Origin: an uncultured Mediterranea sp.
GTDB lineage: Bacteria; Bacteroidota; Bacteroidia; Bacteroidales; Bacteroidaceae
Reading direction: 5' to 3'
NCBI GenBank assembly: GCA_946007445.1
Contig: CAMGAL010000167.1
Coordinates: 1-5,232 of the forward strand
Length of the DNA stretch: 5,232 nt
This document shows, in pieces, positions 1 to 5,232 of this stretch (within the stretch, counting starts at the first letter, position 1; each line of letters opens with the position of its first letter). The notes under the pieces were generated by a model. The model was not told where the DNA came from. It saw only the letters and a list, made by a program, of their open reading frames with translations, and did not search any database. The translations under genes were made by a program, and so were the position numbers.

Positions 1-2502
1 CCGCGTCGCGTTCGCCTGGGCGGCATTGGCCTGCACCTTGATGCTGGAGTAGAGGTTGAAGCGGTCGGACGACTCGGGGCCGAGCACCTTCTTCACCTTG
101 ACGAACTGGCTGATGGGAGCCATCTTTGTGCCGTTGCGCACGAACATGTTGTCGAGGTCGCTCTCGCTCAGACGATATTCGGGTGCGGCCTGTGTCATGA
201 CGCGGTACACCTTACCAAACTGGTTGTAGTTGCTGATATAGGCTCCACCGCAGTAGGCTCCCAGCACGCTCAGTACGGTAGAGGGAGAGATGCCGGCACG
301 CTTGCACTGGGCAGCATCGACATCGACGCTCACCTGCGGGAAGTTCATGGCATAGGGGGTGTAGGCCATGGCAATCTCAGGACGCTGGTTCAGGGCACCG
401 AGGAATTTCAGGGTGTTCTGGTAGAACACGGCCTTGTCGCCACCCGTGCGGTCCTGCATGTACATCTCGATGGAGTTACCCATACCATAGCCCGGAATCA
501 TACCCGGCTGGAAAGCAAAGATCTGTGCTTTCTTGATCATGAAGCAGGCTCCGTTGATGCGGCCCATGACGGTGTTGATGTCGTGCTCCTTGCCCTTACG
601 CTCGTCCCAGTTCTTGAGACGGATAATGTACATACCGTAAGAAGAGCCCTGACCGGAGATCAGTCCGTAGCCGGCCACCTTGGCGTACGACTCGATTTCG
701 GGCTGCTGCTTGAGGATTTCCTCCACCTCGCGCATCACCTTGCCGGTCTCTTCCAGCGAGGTACCGGGCGCACAGCTGACATTCATCATGCAGACGCCCT
801 GGTCTTCCTGAGGTACCAGACCGGTCTTGGTCGTCGCCATGAAGTAACTCAGCAGGACAATGGAGCAGACAAGGCCTACCCACACCATCCAGCGGTGGTG
901 AATGGCGAACATCACACCTTTCTTATACTTGCCCAGCAGGGCGTTGTAGGAGGCGTTGTAGGCGGCACGCACGCGGCCGTTGATGCTCTTGGCACTCTTG
1001 GTGCCGTCGCTGGGGCGCATCATGATGGCGCAGAGGGCGGGGCAGAGGGTCAAGGCGCAGATGCAAGAGAGACCTACTGACGTGGCCATGGTGACACCGA
1101 ACTGGGTATAGAAGATACCGCTGGTACCACCCATGAAGGTCACAGGCACGAACACGGCCATGAACACCAGCGTACAGGTGAATACGGCCATGGTCACATC
1201 GCCCATGGCATCTTTGGTGGCCAGGTAGGAGGACTTGTAGCCGGCATCGAACTTGGCCTGCACGGCCTCCACTACTACAATGGCGTCATCCACCACGGTA
1301 CCGATGGCCAATACCAGGGCAAACAGCGTCAGGATGTTGATGGTGAATCCGGCGGCCATCAGGCAGGCGAAGGTTCCCACCAGCGACACGATGATGGAGA
1401 TAGAGGGAATCAGTGTACTCTTGAAGTCCTGCAGGAAGAAGTACACCACCAGAATAACCAGAATGATGGCGATGACCAGTGTCTCCACTACGTTGTGGAT
1501 AGAGGCGAAGAGGAAGTCGTTGGAGCTCATCATTTTGCGGAACTCCAGTCCGGCAGGCAATTCCTTGCTCATGGCATCTACCTCGGCCTCGATGCGCTTG
1601 TTCACATCGGTGGCGTTGGCTCCGGCTACCTGGAAGGCCATGAAGGTCACACCCGGATGGCCGGTGTTTTCGGCATGGAAAGCATAGGAGAGGGCTCCCA
1701 ACTCCACGTCGGCCACATCTTTGAGACGCAGCACATTGCCGTTGGCATCGGAACTGACGACGATGTTCTTGAACTCCTCCACACTCTTCAGACGACCGCG
1801 GTACTTCATGGTCAGCTGGAAGGTATTGTTGGAGTGTTCACCCAGCGAGCCGGTAGGGGCTTCCAGGTTCTGCTCGGCCAGCAGGCCGGCGATGTCGGAG
1901 GGCACCAGTCCGTACTGGGCCATGCGATCGGGCTTGAGCCACACACGCATGGAGTAGGTGTTGCCCAGCTCCATGACGTCGCCCACACCCTCGATACGCT
2001 TGATGCGCGGCACGACGTTGATGTCCAGATAGTTGCCCAGGAAGTTTTCGTCATATCGGTCGTCGGTACATACCAGCGATACAATCTGCAGGAAGGAGGT
2101 CTGGCGCTTGGTGGTGGTCACACCAATCTTGGTTACCTCGGCGGGCAGCAGGCCCTGTGCCTTGCTGACGCGGTTCTGCACATTGACGGCAGCCATATCG
2201 GGGTTGGTACCCTGCTTGAAGATGACCTGTATGGTGGCACGTCCTGCATTGGAGGCTGTAGAGGTGATGTATTCCATGTTTTCCACACCGTTGATACTCT
2301 CTTCCAGCGGCATGATGACGGCGTTCATCATGGCTTCGGCATCGGCTCCCGTGTATTGGGCCTCCACCTGTACGGTGGGAGGTGCAATGTCGGGATATTG
2401 CTCCACAGGCAAGGTGAGGAGCGAAATCATACCGATTATCAATATCAGAATCGATATAGACATGGCCATTACCGGCCGTTTGATAAATATGTTTCCTTTC
2501 AT
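1..2502 (-). CDS. RND efflux permease, AcrB/MexB (HAE-1) type, C-terminus outside window
   Basis: Inner-membrane proton-driven pump subunit that would form a trimer and export amphiphilic compounds through a tripartite complex. Read on the minus strand, the frame is open from the ATG at 2502 to the window edge: 834 codons with no stop, against roughly 1,030-1,060 for the family, so about four fifths is present. Seen: an N-terminal FIKRPVMA motif, then TM1 (about residues 9-29) followed by LPVEQYPDIAPP; TM2 about 338-358; TM3 about 364-383; TM4 with VVDDAIVVVE, whose D405 and D406 match the proton-relay pair D407/D408 of E. coli AcrB; VPVTFMGG before TM5; TM7 about 537-556, then LVPQEDQGV opening the second periplasmic half; and a glycine-rich stretch at 611-623 where AcrB has its switch loop. 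The TM10 relay lysine lies beyond the edge. The gene follows the adaptor after 21 bases, so co-transcription is likely. The substrate cannot be deduced. Family assignment is very secure. Confidence 0.97.
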   Translation of the reverse strand, partial: MKGNIFIKRPVMAMSISILILIIGMISLLTLPVEQYPDIAPPTVQVEAQYTGADAEAMMNAVIMPLEESINGVENMEYITSTASNAGRATIQVIFKQGTNPDMAAVNVQNRVSKAQGLLPAEVTKIGVTTTKRQTSFLQIVSLVCTDDRYDENFLGNYLDINVVPRIKRIEGVGDVMELGNTYSMRVWLKPDRMAQYGLVPSDIAGLLAEQNLEAPTGSLGEHSNNTFQLTMKYRGRLKSVEEFKNIVVSSDANGNVLRLKDVADVELGALSYAFHAENTGHPGVTFMAFQVAGANATDVNKRIEAEVDAMSKELPAGLEFRKMMSSNDFLFASIHNVVETLVIAIILVILVVYFFLQDFKSTLIPSISIIVSLVGTFACLMAAGFTINILTLFALVLAIGTVVDDAIVVVEAVQAKFDAGYKSSYLATKDAMGDVTMAVFTCTLVFMAVFVPVTFMGGTSGIFYTQFGVTMATSVGLSCICALTLCPALCAIMMRPSDGTKSAKSINGRVRAAYNASYNALLGKYKKGVMFAIHHRWMVWVGLVCSIVLLSYFMATTKTGLVPQEDQGVCMMNVSCAPGTSLEETGKVMREVEEILKQQPEIESYAKVAGYGLISGQGSSYGMYIIRLKNWDERKGKEHDINTVMGRINGACFMIKKAQIFAFQPGMIPGYGMGNSIEMYMQDRTGGDKAVFYQNTLKFLGALNQRPEIAMAYTPYAMNFPQVSVDVDAAQCKRAGISPSTVLSVLGAYCGGAYISNYNQFGKVYRVMTQAAPEYRLSESDLDNMFVRNGTKMAPISQFVKVKKVLGPESSDRFNLYSSIKVQANAAQANATR

Positions 2503-2523
2503 TGTCTTCGTTTCCTTAGTCTG

Positions 2524-3630
2524 TTATTTCACCTGTGTACCTTCTCTGACAAGGCCTGCGCCTTCGGCAACAATCTCTTCGCCGGGCTTCAAGCCGTCCA
2601 GTACGACATATTCGCGTCCGTCGTTGCCCTCGGCCACCTGTACGATGGCTGATACGGCCTTGCCGTCCACGACCTTATAGACAAGCACCTTGTCTTGCAG
2701 CATGAAGGTGGCTGCCTGCGGGATGACGATGCACTGCTTGTAGGCATCGGGCACGATGACCGATGCGGTGGCACCGCTGCGCAGGATGCCCCGCTCGTTG
2801 GGGAAGATGGCGCGGACAGATACCGTACCGGTCTGGCGGTCGATGACGCCGCTGATGCTCTCGATGCGGCCTTGCACGTCGTAGAGCGAACCGTCGTTGA
2901 GTTGCAACGATACGGCGGGCATGTTCTTCACGGCTTCATCGGTCGTGCCATACTTGCGAGTCATCTGGAGCAGCTGGTTCTCGGTCATCGAGAAGTAGAC
3001 GTAGCAATCCTTGTTGTCGCTCACGGTGGTCAGCGAGGTGCCCATCGAGGGACCTACCAAGGTACCTTCGCGCATGGGAATGGCACCTACAATACCGTCG
3101 CTGGGGCTCTTCACCTCGGTGTAGGCCATGTTGTTGCGGGCATTGACCACCTGGGCTTCTGCCTGGGCCACCTGTGCCTTGGCGGTGAGGTAGCTATTCT
3201 TGCTGGTCAGTAAGCTGTGCTCCGAAACGACCTTCTGTGCGTTCAGCTCCTTGGCGCTGTTGTAGTTGAGTTCGGCGGTGGCCAGGGCAGCCTTGGCCAC
3301 TTCGAGGTTGGCCTCGGCGGTGTTGAGCGCGGCGCGGTAGGGCACCTGGTCAATGATGAAGAGCGATTGGCCCTTGCGTACGTGCTGGCCTTCCTTGACC
3401 ATCACTTTCCAGATGGTGCCTGATACCTGAGGCACGATGGGGGCATCATAACGGCCGCGTACGGTGGCCGAGTAAGCCGTTGTGTACTCCTTGTCGCTCG
3501 GGGCCACGGTCATGGTTTTATAACTGTTCGGCATTTGTCCCACTTGCGCTTCCTGCTTGCAGGAGGTCATCCACAAGGCGCAACCGACGATTCCTGCCAG
3601 TTGCATCCACTTTCTGTTTACTGTTACCAT
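2524..3630 (-). CDS. RND efflux periplasmic adaptor (membrane fusion protein), lipoprotein
   Basis: AcrA/MexA-type adaptor of 368 residues that would link the RND permease to an outer-membrane channel. Seen: a short basic N-terminus (R6, K7), a hydrophobic stretch 8-21 and a lipobox-like MTSC with the lipidated Cys at 24, giving a membrane-anchored periplasmic lipoprotein. The first lipoyl half-motif is about 63-96 (VSGTIWKVMVKEGQHVRKGQ core), followed by an Ala/Gln-rich alpha-helical hairpin about 103-168. The second lipoyl half is about 170-196 (VKSPSDGIVG), then a beta-barrel about 207-295 with the conserved IDRQTGTVSVRAIFPN signature at 263-278, and a membrane-proximal domain about 296-368. 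Length is typical of the family. It is the first gene of the pump operon, transcribed divergently from the AraC-type regulator. The ATG at 3630 is chosen because it places the signal peptide correctly; the preceding bases show no strong Shine-Dalgarno, as is usual in Bacteroidetes. The TAA stop is at 2524-2526. Confidence 0.97.
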   Translation of the reverse strand: MVTVNRKWMQLAGIVGCALWMTSCKQEAQVGQMPNSYKTMTVAPSDKEYTTAYSATVRGRYDAPIVPQVSGTIWKVMVKEGQHVRKGQSLFIIDQVPYRAALNTAEANLEVAKAALATAELNYNSAKELNAQKVVSEHSLLTSKNSYLTAKAQVAQAEAQVVNARNNMAYTEVKSPSDGIVGAIPMREGTLVGPSMGTSLTTVSDNKDCYVYFSMTENQLLQMTRKYGTTDEAVKNMPAVSLQLNDGSLYDVQGRIESISGVIDRQTGTVSVRAIFPNERGILRSGATASVIVPDAYKQCIVIPQAATFMLQDKVLVYKVVDGKAVSAIVQVAEGNDGREYVVLDGLKPGEEIVAEGAGLVREGTQVK

Positions 3631-3676
3631 TTGTCTTTTTACACTTAATGTTCTTATTCTATTTTCAATTTGACCG

Positions 3677-3684
3677 CAAAATTA
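3677..3684 (-). promoter_or_regulatory. Predicted -7 element of the efflux operon promoter
   Basis: On the minus strand these bases read TAATTTTG, a full match to the Bacteroides -7 consensus TAnnTTTG. A start of transcription near 3670 would give a leader of about 40 bases before the adaptor ATG. No TTTG -33 element is present at the usual distance upstream; the nearest minus-strand TTTG (3721-3724) is 36 bases away. The element lies one base from the inverted repeat at 3686-3704, so a protein bound there would overlap the RNA polymerase site. The match is seen; promoter activity is inferred. Confidence 0.6.
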
Positions 3685-3685
3685 G

Positions 3686-3704
3686 GTGTTCGTTTTTAGA
3701 ACAC
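3686..3704. promoter_or_regulatory. Operator-like inverted repeat 1 (GTGTTC-N7-GAACAC)
   Basis: A perfect inverted repeat: GTGTTC at 3686-3691, seven bases (gttttta), GAACAC at 3699-3704. It occupies the space immediately upstream of the predicted -7 element of the efflux operon and recurs as a variant 41 bases away. This is the likeliest binding site for the neighbouring AraC-type regulator, but the identity of the binding protein is inferred from position only. Repression by blocking polymerase, or activation in place of a missing -33 element, would both fit. Confidence 0.55.
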
Positions 3705-3713
3705 TCCTATGTA

Positions 3714-3723
3714 TTGCGCGCAA
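3714..3723. repeat. Short perfect palindrome TTGCGCGCAA
   Basis: A ten-base perfect palindrome forming a GC-rich island within an otherwise AT-rich control region, between the two operator-like inverted repeats. Its centre (3718/3719) is not midway between theirs. It could be a separate protein site or chance; a palindrome of this length alone is weak evidence. Confidence 0.3.
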
Positions 3724-3726
3724 AAA

Positions 3727-3745
3727 GTGTCCTATTTGAGAACAT
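3727..3745. promoter_or_regulatory. Operator-like inverted repeat 2 (GTGTCC-N7-GAACAT)
   Basis: A second copy of the same arrangement: GTGTCC at 3727-3732, seven bases (tatttga), GAACAT at 3740-3745. It differs from repeat 1 at two of twelve arm positions. The centres (3695 and 3736) are 41 bases apart, close to four helical turns, so two bound dimers would sit on about the same face of the DNA. Recurrence with identical spacer length is what makes both copies credible as binding sites. Confidence 0.5.
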
Positions 3746-3774
3746 AATCAGACATTTCTTTCAAAATGGAGAAA

Positions 3775-3783
3775 TAGAACACT
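3775..3783 (+). promoter_or_regulatory. Possible operator half-site TAGAACACT
   Basis: The nine bases TAGAACACT exactly repeat those at 3697-3705, which contain the right arm of inverted repeat 1. No matching left arm is found seven bases upstream (3764-3769 reads aaatgg), so this is at most a half-site. It lies about 42 bases upstream of the regulator's predicted -7 element, where it could contribute to autoregulation. The repeat is seen; its role is inferred. Confidence 0.35.
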
Positions 3784-3795
3784 AATTGAGCTCTT

Positions 3796-3832
3796 TTTGT
3801 CGGTTTTTTATCGGTGTCATTTCGTACTTTTG
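3796..3832 (+). promoter_or_regulatory. Predicted promoter of the AraC-family regulator gene
   Basis: TACTTTTG at 3825-3832 fully matches the Bacteroides -7 consensus TAnnTTTG. A TTTG at 3796-3799, inside a TTTTTG run, could be the -33 element, but the gap of 25 bases is longer than the usual 19-21 or so. Transcription would begin near 3838-3840, about 25 bases before the regulator's ATG. The -7 match is the stronger part of this call. Confidence 0.5.
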
Positions 3833-3862
3833 CCACCGAAAACGGAAAAATGACTTATTCAA

Positions 3863-4780
3863 ATGAAGGAAGAAACAAAGGATTTGGACAGATTGAGAAC
3901 AAACCAGGGAGTGCTGAAAGTGACCATGGAGTCGCTGAAGTCGCACTTTGCGCAAGGCTATTCGGACAGTGACATTCTTTTCATCGAAGAGATGCCCCGT
4001 ACCAATGGCCCGGATGCCCAGATTGTGAAGCTCGATGCGATACTGATGGTTTTTAGCGAACAGGGCACGGCGGAATTGGTGGTTGACGAGATGACCTATA
4101 CACTCTCTGCCGATGACCTGCTGTTGGTCGGCCCTAACCATGTGCTCCGTCCGGCGGCCATATCGCCCGACTTCCGTTGTAGTGCGGCCTTCCTTTCCGC
4201 CCGCCAGTTTCAGGGGCTGTTGCGTTACGAGCGCAGCGTGTGGGAACGGGCCTTCTACATCTTCAAGAATCCGCTGATGCACCTCACGCCCGAGCAGAAG
4301 GAGTACATGAAGAGCTATCGCAACCTGATCAAGATGAAGCTGCGCAACTCATCCGGCTCTTATCATAAAGAGGTGATGCGTTCCCTCATCCAGGCACTCT
4401 TCTACGACCTGCTCTCCATGCTCGACAGCCTGGTGGTCTCCACCGACATCCGCGGTGTGCGCCAGGGCGACATCCTGTTTCGCCGCTTCATGGAGCTGCT
4501 CTCGGTGCAGGAGGTGAAACCCCGCTTCGTCTATTGGTATGCAGACAAGCTGAACGTCTCCACCAAGTACCTTTCTGCCGTGTGCAAGAACGTCAGTGGC
4601 AAGACGGCGACCGAAATCATCAATGCCTTTGTGGTGGAAGACATCCGCCAGCGGCTGGAGTACTCTGAGAAGTCCATCAAGGAGATTGCTCAAGAGCTGG
4701 ACTTCCCCAGCATCTCCTTCTTCGGCAAGTACGTCAAGCAGCACCTCGGTGTGTCGCCCAAGGAGTATCGCAAGGGCTGA
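3863..4780 (+). CDS. AraC-family transcriptional regulator, probable regulator of the efflux operon
   Basis: Cytoplasmic DNA-binding protein of 305 residues, the usual length for an AraC-family regulator with an effector or dimerisation domain. Seen: an N-terminal region of about 200 residues with a cupin-like beta stretch around 58-97 (ILMVFSEQGTAELVV, then LSADDLLLVGPNHVLRP), as in AraC-type ligand-binding domains. The C-terminal domain, about 205-305, has two helix-turn-helix units: the first around 224-245 (YADKLNVSTKYLSAVCK), the second around 271-295 (SIKEIAQELDFPSISFFGKYVK), ending in the family signature HLGVSPKEYRKG. It is divergent from the adaptor-permease operon across 232 bases that carry the inverted-repeat array, so control of the pump is the natural inference; activator or repressor mode and ligand are unknown. 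The ATG at 3863 is the first in frame after the predicted promoter; no strong ribosome site is seen. TGA at 4778-4780. Confidence 0.95.
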   Translation: MKEETKDLDRLRTNQGVLKVTMESLKSHFAQGYSDSDILFIEEMPRTNGPDAQIVKLDAILMVFSEQGTAELVVDEMTYTLSADDLLLVGPNHVLRPAAISPDFRCSAAFLSARQFQGLLRYERSVWERAFYIFKNPLMHLTPEQKEYMKSYRNLIKMKLRNSSGSYHKEVMRSLIQALFYDLLSMLDSLVVSTDIRGVRQGDILFRRFMELLSVQEVKPRFVYWYADKLNVSTKYLSAVCKNVSGKTATEIINAFVVEDIRQRLEYSEKSIKEIAQELDFPSISFFGKYVKQHLGVSPKEYRKG

Positions 4781-4810
4781 CACGTCCGTGATTCAGGGGA
4801 ATAGAAACAA

Positions 4811-4836
4811 AAAACAGGCCCGTTGGGGCCTGTTTT
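4811..4836. terminator. Bidirectional intrinsic terminator between convergent genes
   Basis: A perfect hairpin with an 11-base 5' arm (AAAACAGGCCC, 4811-4821), a four-base loop GTTG and the matching 3' arm (GGGCCTGTTTT, 4826-4836). On the plus strand the stem runs into TTTTTCTTTT; on the minus strand it is followed by TTTTTTGTTT. It can therefore end the regulator transcript from the left and the aldolase transcript from the right. It starts 31 bases after the regulator stop and lies 22 bases past the aldolase stop. Confidence 0.9.
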
Positions 4837-4857
4837 TCTTTTGGGGTCTACTTGGAT

Positions 4858-5232
4858 TTATTCAGCCAGCTTGTTGTCTGAACCCAGCACATTGATGATT
4901 TTGTGCTTGTACATCTTCTCCATGTTGTCGCGAGCGGGACCCAGGTACTTGCGGGGGTCGAACTCAGCAGGCTTCTCGGCGAAGACCTGACGGATGGCAG
5001 CAGTCATGGCCAGACGAGAGTCTGAGTCGATGTTGATCTTGCAGACAGCGCTCTTGGCAGCCTTACGCAGCTCCTCTTCGGGGATACCGATAGCAGCTTC
5101 CAGCTTGCCACCATACTTGTTGATGGTCTCCACCTCTTCCTGGGGAACAGAAGAAGAACCGTGCAGTACGATGGGGAATCCGGGCAGCTTCTCCATCACA
5201 GCATCCAGCACTTCGAATGCCAAGGGAGGAGG
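4858..5232 (-). CDS. fba: Class II fructose-1,6-bisphosphate aldolase, C-terminal part
   Basis: Zinc-dependent cytoplasmic enzyme of glycolysis and gluconeogenesis that reversibly splits fructose 1,6-bisphosphate into dihydroxyacetone phosphate and glyceraldehyde 3-phosphate. Only the last 124 residues are in view (family about 330-360), and the reading frame continues past the right edge with no start inside the window. Numbering from the first visible residue: PPPLAFEVL opens the fragment; H24 in VLHGSSSVP matches the last zinc-ligand histidine of class II aldolases (H264 of E. coli FbaA), with the following Gly/Ser residues in the phosphate-binding loop. N67 and D69 in CKINIDSDSR match the NIDTD substrate-binding motif. 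EFDPRKYLGPAR and a C-terminal HKIINVLGS are characteristic of the Bacteroidetes/Clostridium-type enzyme. It converges with the regulator gene and shares the terminator. It has no evident link to the efflux operon. TAA at 4858-4860. Confidence 0.95.
   Translation of the reverse strand, partial: PPPLAFEVLDAVMEKLPGFPIVLHGSSSVPQEEVETINKYGGKLEAAIGIPEEELRKAAKSAVCKINIDSDSRLAMTAAIRQVFAEKPAEFDPRKYLGPARDNMEKMYKHKIINVLGSDNKLAE

Noticed and set aside
583..1080. Plus-strand frame of 165 codons rich in Ala, His and Gly
   Set aside because: Antisense shadow of the permease, whose frame is continuous and clearly homologous to AcrB through this interval.
1..2502. Possible frameshift or internal stop in the permease
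   Set aside because: Reading most of the frame codon by codon from the left edge gave no stop, and family motifs appear in the expected order and at expected positions (D405/D406, residues 611-623).
1495..2652. A 385-codon plus-strand open frame antisense to the permease and the end of the adaptor gene
   Set aside because: It crosses two well-supported minus-strand genes, has a His/Gly-rich low-complexity composition typical of antisense frames, and shows no recognisable domain. The permease frame beneath it is intact with all family motifs.
3850..3972. A 40-codon plus-strand frame starting MTYSNEG, just upstream of and overlapping the regulator start out of frame
   Set aside because: It could be imagined as a leader peptide, but it has no ribosome site, lies within a few bases of the predicted transcript start and overlaps the regulator for about 110 bases. 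Most likely chance.
4349..4783. Minus-strand frame of 144 codons, and a similar one at 3782-4282
   Set aside because: Both are antisense to the AraC-family gene, which has a clear two-helix-turn-helix domain; neither shows a domain or convincing start.
5221..5232. TTG at 5221-5223 as a start codon for the aldolase fragment
   Set aside because: The frame continues upstream as PPP to the window edge and the protein begins in the middle of a conserved domain; the real start is outside the window.
1..5232. Mobile elements, CRISPR arrays, tRNA or rRNA genes, riboswitches
   Set aside because: No transposase-like frame, terminal inverted repeats, regularly spaced direct repeats, cloverleaf or riboswitch-like leader was found; nearly all of the window is taken up by the four genes.

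Overview
The window looks like chromosomal DNA from a member of the Bacteroidales (Bacteroides, Phocaeicola, Prevotella or a close relative). Three things point there: promoter-like TAnnTTTG elements instead of TATAAT boxes, start codons without strong Shine-Dalgarno sequences, and protein styles typical of that order (a lipoprotein efflux adaptor, and a class II aldolase ending in an HKIxNVLGS-type tail). Coding DNA is visibly GC-richer than the AT-rich 232-base gap at 3631-3862. No species can be named from sequence reading alone.

Layout: (1) Bases 1-3630, minus strand, hold a two-gene unit: a periplasmic adaptor lipoprotein (membrane fusion protein) followed 21 bases later by an AcrB/MexB-type (HAE-1) RND efflux permease. 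The permease runs off the left edge with 834 residues visible; an outer-membrane TolC/OprM-like channel gene would be expected next but is not in view. (2) Bases 3631-3862 are a divergent control region. It carries a TAnnTTTG promoter element for each direction and two copies of a GTGTTC-N7-GAACAC-type inverted repeat 41 bases apart, plus possible half-sites. (3) Bases 3863-4780, plus strand, encode an AraC-family regulator, very probably the local regulator of the pump. (4) Bases 4781-4857 contain a strong hairpin with T-runs on both sides, a bidirectional terminator. (5) Bases 4858-5232, minus strand, are the C-terminal third of a class II fructose-1,6-bisphosphate aldolase, a glycolytic gene that converges on the regulator.

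Working model: the AraC-type protein binds the inverted-repeat array and controls the adaptor-permease operon, and possibly itself. The adaptor bridges the inner-membrane RND trimer to an outer-membrane channel, and the pump expels amphiphilic compounds such as drugs, bile salts or dyes using the proton gradient. The aldolase is an unrelated housekeeping neighbour. I see no mobile element, CRISPR array, RNA gene or clearly new system; the most interesting unexplained structure is the operator-like array between 3648 and 3783.
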